Shown: in pieces, positions 57,234-64,000 of the stretch
How the letters are laid out: each line of letters starts with the position of its first letter
Position numbering within the stretch: position 1 is the first letter of the stretch
From: Stagnihabitans lacustris
Lineage (GTDB): Bacteria > Pseudomonadota > Alphaproteobacteria > Rhodobacterales > Rhodobacteraceae
Assembly: GCF_025950525.1 (NCBI RefSeq)
Contig: NZ_JAPDGS010000006.1
Coordinates: 62,001 to 126,000 of the forward strand
Reading direction: 5' to 3'
Length of the DNA stretch: 64,000 bases
Notes under the pieces: generated by a model
Seen by the model: the letters and a program-made list of their open reading frames with translations, nothing else
Told to the model about the DNA's origin: nothing
Databases searched by the model: none
Translations under genes and position numbers: made by a program

Positions 57234-60200
57234 TTACCCCTGCAGGGTCCGAACCCCATAGCCCTCGCCCCTCGCCTTCATCGCGGCGACAACCGCGATC
57301 GAGGCCGCGGCCGTGGTGAAATAGGGGATCTTGTCCATCAGGGCAGACCGCCGGATATCGCGGCTGTCGTTGATGGCTTGCGTCCCCTCGGTCGTGTTCA
57401 TCACCACGGCGATATCGCCGTTTTTCAGCCGGTCGACGATGTTCGGGCGGCCCTCATAGACCTTGGCCACCGCGGTCGCAGGGATGCCCAGACCACCAAG
57501 CCAGGCGCCGGTGCCGCGCGTCGCCACGATTTCAAACCCCATCGCCACCAGGTCGCGGGCGGCTTGGGCCAGGGCCTCGGACTTGTCGGCATCCTTGACC
57601 GACAGGAAGACGCGGCCGGACTCGGGCAGGGTCACGCCCGCCCCCATCTGCGCCTTGAGGAAGGCCAGCGCAAAGGTCCGGTCCCAGCCCATGACCTCGC
57701 CGGTCGAGCGCATCTCTGGCCCAAGCAGCGGATCGACGCCTGGGAAGCGGGCGAAGGGAAGCACGGCCTCCTTCACGCTGAACCAGGGGGTTTGCGGATT
57801 GGCCAGCGTGTTCGGATCGGCCAGCGGAAGCGGGCTGTCGGGACCGACGCCCTGCGGATAGGGCGCGCGCATCGGGAAGTTCGACAGCGGCTCGCCGGCC
57901 ATCAGACGCGAGGCGATGGCGGCAATCGCGCTATCGGTCGCCTTGGCCACGAAGGGCACGGTGCGGGACGCACGCGGATTGACCTCCAGCACGAAAATCA
58001 CGCCGTCCTTGATGGCGAATTGCACGTTCATCAGGCCCACGACATGCAGCGCGCGGGCCATGACAACGGTCTGCCGCTTCAGCTCTTCGACGATCTCGGA
58101 CGAAAGGCTGTGGGGCGGCAGACAGCAGGCGCTGTCACCCGAATGGACGCCGGCTTCTTCGATATGTTCCATGATTCCAGCGACATGGACATTCTCGCCG
58201 TCACACAGGGCATCCACATCAACCTCGATGGCGCCCGACAGATAGCTGTCCAAAAGCACCGGGCTGTCACCCGAGACCTGCACGGCGGTCGAGATATAAC
58301 GCTCCAGCTGGGCGTCGTCGCGCACGATCTCCATCGCGCGGCCACCCAGGACGAAGGAGGGACGGATCACCAGCGGATAACCCACGTCCTTGGCCACGGC
58401 AAAGGCCTCGTCGCGGCTCCGCGCCGTGCCGTTGTGCGGCTGTTTCAGGCCCAAGTCCTGCAACAGACGCTGGAACCGCTCGCGGTCTTCGGCCAGGTCG
58501 ATGGCGTCGGGCGTGGTGCCAAGGATCGGGATGCCCTCATTCGCCAAGGCCTGCGCCAGCTTCAACGGCGTCTGGCCGCCGAACTGGACGATGACGCCAT
58601 GCAAGGTGCCGTTTTCCTGTTCAACCCGCAGGATTTCAAGGACATGTTCCAAGGTCAGCGGTTCGAAATACAGCCGGTCCGAGGTGTCATAGTCGGTCGA
58701 AACCGTCTCGGGGTTGCAGTTAACCATGATGGTTTCATAGCCCGCCTCGGTCAGGGCATAGCAGGCATGGCAGCAGCAATAGTCGAACTCGATGCCCTGG
58801 CCGATCCGGTTCGGACCGCCGCCCAGGATGACGACCTTTTTCGCGCCCGAGGGCCGGGCCTCACATTCCACATCGCCCATCGCGGGGACCTCGTAGGTGG
58901 AATACATATAGGGTGTCTGGGCTTCGAACTCGGCGGCGCAGGTGTCGATGCGCTTGAAGACCGCGGTGACGCCAAGGTTGCGCCGCGCGCGACGGACCTG
59001 GGCTTCGTCGCGGCCGGTCAGCTTGGCCAGGCGGGCATCGGTGAAGCCCATCATTTTCAGTTTGCGCAGGCCATTCGCCTCGACCGGAAGGCCGTTTTTG
59101 CGGATCTCGGCTTCGGCGTCGATGATTTCGCGGATGCGCGAGAGGAACCAGGGGTCGAAAGAGGTGATGGCGTTGATGTCGTCATTGGTCAGCCCGTGGC
59201 GCATGGCTTGGGCGATAACGCGCAAACGGTCGGGCGTGGCTTTGGACAGCGCCAGCGTGATGGCGGCGCGGTCGGGCGCGCCCGTCTTCGCAACACCGGG
59301 GATGGCGATCTCGTCAAACCCGGAAAGCCCGGTTTCCAAGGAGGCCAGCGCCTTTTGCAGGCTTTCGTGGATCGTGCGGCCAATCGCCATGACCTCGCCC
59401 ACCGATTTCATCGCGGTGGTCAGGTTGTTTTCCGACCCCGGGAATTTCTCAAAGGCAAAGCGCGGGATCTTGGTGACGACATAGTCGATCGAGGGTTCAA
59501 AGGACGCCGGCGTGACCTTGGTGATGTCGTTGTCCAACTCGTCCAGCGTATAACCGATGGCGAGTTTCGCCGCGATCTTGGCAATCGGAAAGCCAGTGGC
59601 CTTGGAGGCCAGGGCCGAGGACCGCGAGACGCGCGGGTTCATCTCGATCACGACCATGCGGCCGTCGGCCGGGTTGATCGCCCATTGCACGTTGGAGCCG
59701 CCAGTTTCCACACCGATCTCGCGCAGCACGGCGATACTGCCGTTGCGCATGATCTGGTATTCCTTGTCGGTCAGCGTCAGGGCAGGGGCCACGGTGATGG
59801 AATCACCGGTATGCACGCCCATCGGGTCGATGTTTTCGATGGCGCAGACGATGATGGCATTGTCGGCGCGGTCGCGCACCACCTCCATCTCGAATTCTTT
59901 CCAGCCGAGAAGGCTTTCGTCAATCAGAACCTGGGCGACCGGAGAGGCCTCAAGCCCCGATTTCACGATGGCCTCATAGTCGTCGCGATTATAGGCCACG
60001 CCGCCACCGGTGCCGCCAAGCGTGAAGGCCGGGCGGATGATCGCGGGCAGGCCCACGTATTCGATGGCGGCCATGGCTTCGGCCAGGCCTGCCGCGATGT
60101 CATACTTTCCGGTGGCGAGTTTCGGGGCCGCGATGATCGTGGCCTTGGGGTTTTCCAGGCCGATGCGGTCCATCGCCTCGCGGAACAACTTGCGATCTTC

Positions 60201-60578
60201 TGCCATTTCGATGGCATGGCGCTTGGCCCCGATCAGCTCCACGTTGAACTTTTCCAACACGCCAAGGTCATCCAAGGCCAAGGCGGTGTTCAAGCCGGTC
60301 TGCCCGCCCATCGTCGGCAACAGCGCGTCGGGGCGCTCTTTCTCGATGATCTTGGCGACGACTTCGGGGGTGATCGGCTCGATATAAGTGGCGTCGGCCA
60401 GGCCTGGATCGGTCATGATCGTGGCCGGGTTCGAGTTCACCAGAATGACGCGATACCCTTCTTCGCGCAAAGCCTTGCAGGCCTGGGCGCCGGAGTAATC
60501 GAATTCGCAAGCCTGCCCGATGACGATGGGCCCGGCCCCGATGATCATGATGGATTTGATATCGGTTCTCTTGGGCAT
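57234..60578 (-). CDS. carB: Carbamoyl phosphate synthase large subunit
   Basis: Protein of 1114 residues containing two homologous ATP-grasp halves: the first starts [30 protein letters not shown], the second around [22 protein letters not shown]. The oligomerisation region lies between them, with a C-terminal allosteric MGS-like domain ([38 protein letters not shown]...[29 protein letters not shown] segment). It makes carbamoyl phosphate for arginine and pyrimidine synthesis with CarA, which is not in the window. The ATG at 60578 follows GGAGAAT; the long upstream frame is spurious. Confidence 0.97.
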   Translation of the reverse strand: MPKRTDIKSIMIIGAGPIVIGQACEFDYSGAQACKALREEGYRVILVNSNPATIMTDPGLADATYIEPITPEVVAKIIEKERPDALLPTMGGQTGLNTALALDDLGVLEKFNVELIGAKRHAIEMAEDRKLFREAMDRIGLENPKATIIAAPKLATGKYDIAAGLAEAMAAIEYVGLPAIIRPAFTLGGTGGGVAYNRDDYEAIVKSGLEASPVAQVLIDESLLGWKEFEMEVVRDRADNAIIVCAIENIDPMGVHTGDSITVAPALTLTDKEYQIMRNGSIAVLREIGVETGGSNVQWAINPADGRMVVIEMNPRVSRSSALASKATGFPIAKIAAKLAIGYTLDELDNDITKVTPASFEPSIDYVVTKIPRFAFEKFPGSENNLTTAMKSVGEVMAIGRTIHESLQKALASLETGLSGFDEIAIPGVAKTGAPDRAAITLALSKATPDRLRVIAQAMRHGLTNDDINAITSFDPWFLSRIREIIDAEAEIRKNGLPVEANGLRKLKMMGFTDARLAKLTGRDEAQVRRARRNLGVTAVFKRIDTCAAEFEAQTPYMYSTYEVPAMGDVECEARPSGAKKVVILGGGPNRIGQGIEFDYCCCHACYALTEAGYETIMVNCNPETVSTDYDTSDRLYFEPLTLEHVLEILRVEQENGTLHGVIVQFGGQTPLKLAQALANEGIPILGTTPDAIDLAEDRERFQRLLQDLGLKQPHNGTARSRDEAFAVAKDVGYPLVIRPSFVLGGRAMEIVRDDAQLERYISTAVQVSGDSPVLLDSYLSGAIEVDVDALCDGENVHVAGIMEHIEEAGVHSGDSACCLPPHSLSSEIVEELKRQTVVMARALHVVGLMNVQFAIKDGVIFVLEVNPRASRTVPFVAKATDSAIAAIASRLMAGEPLSNFPMRAPYPQGVGPDSPLPLADPNTLANPQTPWFSVKEAVLPFARFPGVDPLLGPEMRSTGEVMGWDRTFALAFLKAQMGAGVTLPESGRVFLSVKDADKSEALAQAARDLVAMGFEIVATRGTGAWLGGLGIPATAVAKVYEGRPNIVDRLKNGDIAVVMNTTEGTQAINDSRDIRRSALMDKIPYFTTAAASIAVVAAMKARGEGYGVRTLQG

Positions 60579-60669
60579 CTCATTCTCCAGGTTCAGCGGG
60601 GGCGGGCAAACTGGCGGGGTTATAGGCGGAATGTGGCGCGGCGCAAGGCGAAATCGGCGGGAGGCGGCG

Positions 60670-60735
60670 CCCAAGCCAGCCGTCCTGCCCAAGCCAGCCG
60701 CCCTGCCCAAGCCAGCCGCCCTGCCCAAGCCGGTG
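60670..60735. repeat. 18-bp tandem repeat upstream of carB
   Basis: Three full copies and one partial copy of CCCAAGCCAGCCGCCCTG (first copy has T for C at one position). They lie about 90 bp upstream of the carB start, in its probable leader or promoter region. Confidence 0.88.
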
Positions 60736-60867
60736 GGCCAGCGCCGCCCTTTGCCGTGGCGACTGGCGCACAGGTTTCCGGAACGTCGGGGCAAGGCGTC
60801 CGGGGTGACGGCGGCGCAATCCCGCCGGATGGGGCAAAACGACCGGCCGGGGCGCCGCTTCCATGGC

Positions 60868-60895
60868 AAAGGGCCGGGAGTGACCCCGGCCCTTT
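60868..60895 (-). terminator. Terminator of the permease gene
   Basis: The arms AAAGGGCCGGG and CCCGGCCCTTT (60868-60895, loop about 6 nt) lie 19 bp past the stop of the leftward permease gene. On that strand the stem is followed by GCC rather than a clear U tract beyond its own TTT. Confidence 0.65.
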
Positions 60896-60913
60896 CCGAC
60901 GATCCCGTGAGGA

Positions 60914-62500
60914 TCAGAGCTTTTCGCCGACCTTGGCTTCGGCCGCCGCAATGGCCGCCTTGCGCTTGGCGATGCGGTCGCCCGTGGGCGGACCCTCAAA
61001 GCGGCGGTTTTCCACCAGAACCCAAAGCACCAGCGCCACGGCGATGAAGCCACCCACCACGTAAAGCACACGCTCATTCGGCGGGGCCACGGCGATGAAG
61101 AGGATCACGCCCATGCCGATGACCGACAGCAAGGTCACAAGCTTGTAAAGCCCCGCGCTCATCGCCCAGGGGCCCGGCTGCGGCCATTTCGGCCCGCCAT
61201 AGGCGAACATCCCGGCCACCAGCGGCACAGTGAAGGACAGGAACAGGAAGACCAGGGTCGAGTTCACCACGATCACGTAGATTGAGGTCTCGCCGACTTT
61301 GATCGTCATCGCCAGCATCACATACAGGATGCACAGCACCGTCGCCGTCCAGATCGCATTCACCGGCGTGCGAAACTTCGGGCTGACCGTCGACAGGGCC
61401 TTGGACCCCACCGGCAAGCCGTCATCGCGCGAAAACGCAAACAGCATCCGGCTGGCCGACGTCACCGTGGCCAAGCCGCACAGCAGCTGGGTGATGAAGA
61501 TGAAGACATAGATCAGCGTCACCAGCGGCGCCGGCAGCACTTCGCTCATCGTCCAGAAGAAGATGCCGAAGCCCTTGGAGGCGCCCTCGGTCATGTCCGG
61601 GATCGCCAGGGTGATAGCGCAGACCATGATCCAGCCGACCAGCGACGACCAGACGACCGCCGACACGATGCCCGAGGGCACGGACTGGGCGGCGTTCTTG
61701 GTTTCCTCGGAGGTATGGGCCGAGGCATCGTAACCGGTGATCGTATAGACCGGCAGCAGCAGGCACAGCAGAAACAGATAGCTCATGTTGTCGGACTGCG
61801 GGAAGACATTGCCGCCGACCTCACCCGAGTAGTTGGTAAAGGTCCACAGCCGCGAGATGTCGATCCCCGGCGCGTAAATCAGCAGCGCCACGACCATGAC
61901 GGCGGTCGTCGCAAAGATGATCCAGCCCGAAACGTCGGTCAGGAAGGTCGTGGCCTTGATGCCCACGTGGTTGAACACGGCCTGAATGACCGTGATGATG
62001 GCCACGAAGATCACGATCTCCATGTCCGACGAGGGCCAGGGCGTCACCGCCCCATCGGCGCCGGTGGTGCCGAACAGGCCGCCAAAAGCGCCCTGAAAGA
62101 AATAGGCCGTCCCGATGTTGATCGCGCCCAGAACGGTGATCAGCCCCAACAGGTTCAGCCAGGCCGTCAGCCAGCCCCAGAACCGGTTGCCCAGGATCGA
62201 GCCCCAGTGATAAAGCCCGCCCGCCGTCGGAAAGGCCGAAGCGATCTGCGCCATGGCCAGCGCGAACATGCCCGACAAAAGGCTGCCCACGATCCAGCCG
62301 ATGCCCGCACCCGCGCCGCCAATCGAGCCGATGGCCTGGGCAAAGGAGTTGATCCCGCCCGACAGGATGCAGATGATCGAGAACGAGATCGCAAAGTTGG
62401 AGAATTTCGACATCGACCGCGACAGCTCTTGCGCGTAGCCCATGCCGTGAAGGACCTTCATGTCCTCGTGCTTCTCGTGGTCGGAATAGTCGTCCGCCAT
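60914..62500 (-). CDS. APC-superfamily amino acid permease
   Basis: Transporter of 528 residues with about 12 hydrophobic segments. The first contains [42 protein letters not shown]. The conserved [24 protein letters not shown] loop and [16 protein letters not shown] are typical of the APC family members that carry GABA, choline-like amines or amino acids. The N-terminus is hydrophilic ([13 protein letters not shown]). ATG 62500 follows GGAGGGACT and was preferred over the frame from 62587. It stands alone between carB and pabB; its substrate cannot be read from sequence, but quaternary or amino compounds are plausible. Confidence 0.9.
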   Translation of the reverse strand: MADDYSDHEKHEDMKVLHGMGYAQELSRSMSKFSNFAISFSIICILSGGINSFAQAIGSIGGAGAGIGWIVGSLLSGMFALAMAQIASAFPTAGGLYHWGSILGNRFWGWLTAWLNLLGLITVLGAINIGTAYFFQGAFGGLFGTTGADGAVTPWPSSDMEIVIFVAIITVIQAVFNHVGIKATTFLTDVSGWIIFATTAVMVVALLIYAPGIDISRLWTFTNYSGEVGGNVFPQSDNMSYLFLLCLLLPVYTITGYDASAHTSEETKNAAQSVPSGIVSAVVWSSLVGWIMVCAITLAIPDMTEGASKGFGIFFWTMSEVLPAPLVTLIYVFIFITQLLCGLATVTSASRMLFAFSRDDGLPVGSKALSTVSPKFRTPVNAIWTATVLCILYVMLAMTIKVGETSIYVIVVNSTLVFLFLSFTVPLVAGMFAYGGPKWPQPGPWAMSAGLYKLVTLLSVIGMGVILFIAVAPPNERVLYVVGGFIAVALVLWVLVENRRFEGPPTGDRIAKRKAAIAAAEAKVGEKL

Positions 62501-62757
62501 AGTCCCTCCATGTATTTTTTGCCGCTTGGACCGCGGCTTGTTATGGGGCGCTGCGACATTCTGTCCGCCCTGTCCCAATGAAGCCACGAATTTTCATTCT
62601 GTCCAGCGCTGAATAGATATTTACAGGATTGCTTCAGCCCGCCCCGCCTGACTTGGGCCCCCGCGCGGCCCCGGGGTCGTTTTCGGCGGAAAATCGGGCC
62701 GTTCCGCTCTGGCGCGGGGGGCGCGGGCGCTCTAGGTCTGGGGCGAAGGAGATTGCG

Positions 62758-63864
62758 ATGATCCTGATGGAACATGGGCCGGGCGGGCCGGTGCGCTTTG
62801 ACGGCCCTTGTGCGGTGATCACGGCGCGCAGGCCCGAAGAGGTCCTTCCGGCGCTGCAGGCCCTGGACGCGGCCCGGGCAAAGGGCAAATGGGTCGCGGG
62901 CTGGATGGCCTATGAGGCGGGCTTTGCGCTGGAACCGGCCTTGGCGCGGCTGGCGACCGAGGGTCCTTTGCTGGCCTTTGGGGTCTATGACGGGCCGCAG
63001 GACTTTGCCGTGCCCAAGCCCGGCCGTGTGCGGATCACGGCGCCGCGGCCCTTGGTCTCGTGGCCCGATTATGCGGCGGCCATGGCACGGGTGAAGGCCT
63101 ATATCGGCTCTGGCGACTGCTATCAGATCAACCTGACCTTCCCGATGGAGTCCCGTTTGTTGCAGGGCTCGGCGCTGGAGCTTTATGCCGCGCTGCGGGG
63201 GCAAGCGGTGGGCTATGGCGCCTATGCCGCCCTGCCGGGGATGCCGGTGCTGGTCTCACGCTCGCCCGAGTTGTTCTTGCGCACCGATGCGGCGGGCCGG
63301 ATCGAAAGCCGCCCGATGAAGGGCACGGCGCCGCGCGACCCCGACCCGGTGCGCGACCTGCAACTGGCCGAGGAACTGCGGGCCAGCGAAAAGGGCCGGG
63401 CGGAAAACCTGATGATCGTCGACCTTTTGCGCAACGATATCAGCCGCATCGCCAAGGTCGGCTCGGTCCGCGTGCCGCAGCTTTTCAGCGTCGAGGCCTA
63501 TGCGACCGTCCATCAGATGATCAGCCGCGTGGTGGGCGATCTGGTCGAGCTGCCTGCGATGACCCGGCTGATGGAGGCGCTTTTCCCCTGCGGGTCGATC
63601 ACCGGGGCGCCAAAAATCCGCGCCATGGAGATCATCGCCGAGGTCGAGCCCCATGCCCGCGGCCCCTATTGCGGCGCGATCGGCTGGATGGCACCCGATG
63701 GCGCCAGCTGTTTCAACGTCGCCATCCGCACGCTGCAATTGACCGGCGACCGGATCCGGCTGAACGTCGGCGGCGGCGTGGTGCAAGACAGCACGGCGGA
63801 AGGCGAATGGGAGGAGGCGCATTGGAAAGCGCGCTATCTGAACGGGCTCGTGACCCCGGACTAA
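62758..63864 (+). CDS. pabB: Aminodeoxychorismate synthase component I
   Basis: Chorismate-utilising enzyme of 368 residues: GSGDCYQINLTFP, SPELFLRTDAAGRIESRPMKGTAPRDPDP, AENLMIVDLLRNDISRIAKVGSV, LFPCGSITGAPKIRAMEIIAEVEPHARGPYCGAIGW. The PIKGT-like segment reads PMKGT. It makes 4-amino-4-deoxychorismate for folate with a glutaminase subunit encoded elsewhere. The protein is shorter than stand-alone PabB of enteric bacteria (about 450), as is common for this group. GAAGGAG precedes the ATG at 62758. It overlaps pabC. Confidence 0.94.
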   Translation: MILMEHGPGGPVRFDGPCAVITARRPEEVLPALQALDAARAKGKWVAGWMAYEAGFALEPALARLATEGPLLAFGVYDGPQDFAVPKPGRVRITAPRPLVSWPDYAAAMARVKAYIGSGDCYQINLTFPMESRLLQGSALELYAALRGQAVGYGAYAALPGMPVLVSRSPELFLRTDAAGRIESRPMKGTAPRDPDPVRDLQLAEELRASEKGRAENLMIVDLLRNDISRIAKVGSVRVPQLFSVEAYATVHQMISRVVGDLVELPAMTRLMEALFPCGSITGAPKIRAMEIIAEVEPHARGPYCGAIGWMAPDGASCFNVAIRTLQLTGDRIRLNVGGGVVQDSTAEGEWEEAHWKARYLNGLVTPD

Positions 63865-64000
63865 GGCTGATCGAGACGATGCTTTGGGACGGTGCGGCCT
63901 ATCCGCGCCTGGCCCTGCATCTGGCGCGGTTGACCCGGTCGGCGGGGGCTTTGGGCTGGGCTCTGCCGCGGGTGGACTTGCCCGCGCCGGGGTCCGCTGC
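63822..64000 (+). CDS. pabC: Aminodeoxychorismate lyase (start only)
   Basis: The N-terminal about 59 codons of a class IV aminotransferase-fold protein: GLRLIETMLWDGAAYPRLALHLARLTRSAGALGW is typical of the PabC start (RLIETM...G..Y.RL..H..RL..SA..LG). It would release 4-aminobenzoate from the PabB product. The start is a TTG at 63822 with GGAGG 5 nt upstream, overlapping the end of pabB by 43 nt. No ATG lies upstream in this frame at a suitable place. The gene continues beyond the window. Confidence 0.85.
   Translation, partial: MESALSERARDPGLRLIETMLWDGAAYPRLALHLARLTRSAGALGWALPRVDLPAPGSA

Larger units (their letters stand above)
60579..60913. other. Intergenic region between carB and the permease gene
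   Basis: A 335-bp stretch with the carB promoter region, an 18-bp tandem repeat (60670-60735) and the permease terminator hairpin (60868-60895). No gene is seen; open frames here are driven by the repeat. Confidence 0.5.

Noticed and set aside
57378..61064. Very long open frame (1228 codons) on the plus strand
   Set aside because: It is antisense to carB and its upstream region; high GC leaves few stops. Composition is unlike a protein and carB is unmistakable.

Overview
The window is about 64 kb of high-GC chromosome from an alphaproteobacterium, most likely a member of the Rhodobacteraceae (Rhodobacter/Paracoccus-like). The grounds are the GC-rich codon use, DUF1467 next to methylmalonyl-CoA epimerase, a DUF6455 protein, GTA-gp10-like tail chaperones in the integrated element, a FnrL-type box, and recurrent hairpin modules ending in a GATATTT...ATGAAAG-like motif between genes. 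No rRNA, CRISPR array or insertion sequence was seen; one tRNA (Ser, anticodon CGA) is present.

Layout. (1) 1-3.5 kb: the potassium uptake gene kup (cut by the window edge), divergent from a short KdpD-like kinase and a KdpE-like regulator. (2) 3.5-7 kb: a stress-type island (eRF1-like protein, phasin, DUF1269, stand-alone FixJ-like HTH protein, BON-domain protein, PRC-barrel protein). Its two main transcription units share a 15-bp motif resembling FixJ-type sites. (3) 7-8.1 kb: remnants of a cytochrome c and an isoquinoline-1-oxidoreductase-type molybdenum hydroxylase. (4) 8.1-11.5 kb: a cupin and a MacB/LolD-like ABC export system. (5) 11.86-29.87 kb: an 18-kb integrated element bounded by a 25-bp direct repeat, inserted at the 3' end of tRNA-Ser. 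(6) 30.2-32.2 kb: rplU-rpmA and two GNAT acetyltransferases. (7) 32.3-38.2 kb: a catabolic cluster of aldehyde dehydrogenase, LLM-class monooxygenase, a hydrolase/flavin-reductase fusion and DUF1185, divergent from a GntR regulator. (8) 38.3-47.3 kb: a carnitine/gamma-butyrobetaine cluster (GlxA-type regulator, BKACE, carnitine dehydrogenase-thioesterase fusion, SDR, acyl-CoA dehydrogenase, CoA ligase, CaiD-like hydratase). (9) 47.5-57.2 kb: housekeeping genes (UbiH-like hydroxylase, aspS, acetyltransferase, nitroreductase, CysZ/EI24-like protein, epimerase, receiver protein, EF-hand protein). (10) 57.2-64 kb: carB, an APC amino-acid permease, and pabB followed by the start of pabC.

The 18-kb element is the most unusual part. 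All of its genes run leftward from an integrase beside attR. It has an HK97-type head set (portal, fused protease-capsid, connectors, both terminase subunits), two tail-assembly-chaperone-like proteins and a tape measure protein. I see no recognisable tail tube, tail tip, lysis, primase or CI-type repressor gene. Two palindromic operators sit over the candidate -10 regions of its two morphogenetic units, and four copies of a 16-bp repeat follow the tape measure gene. A markedly AT-richer three-gene cassette (a TIGR04255-family protein and two unknown proteins) interrupts the structural genes and looks like cargo. The element could be a capsid-forming satellite, a decayed prophage or an unusual compact phage. 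The cassette is the best candidate here for an undescribed, possibly defensive, system.

In the carnitine cluster the genes can be placed on one route: CoA activation, dehydrogenation, hydration, thioester release, oxidation to 3-dehydrocarnitine and cleavage toward glycine betaine.
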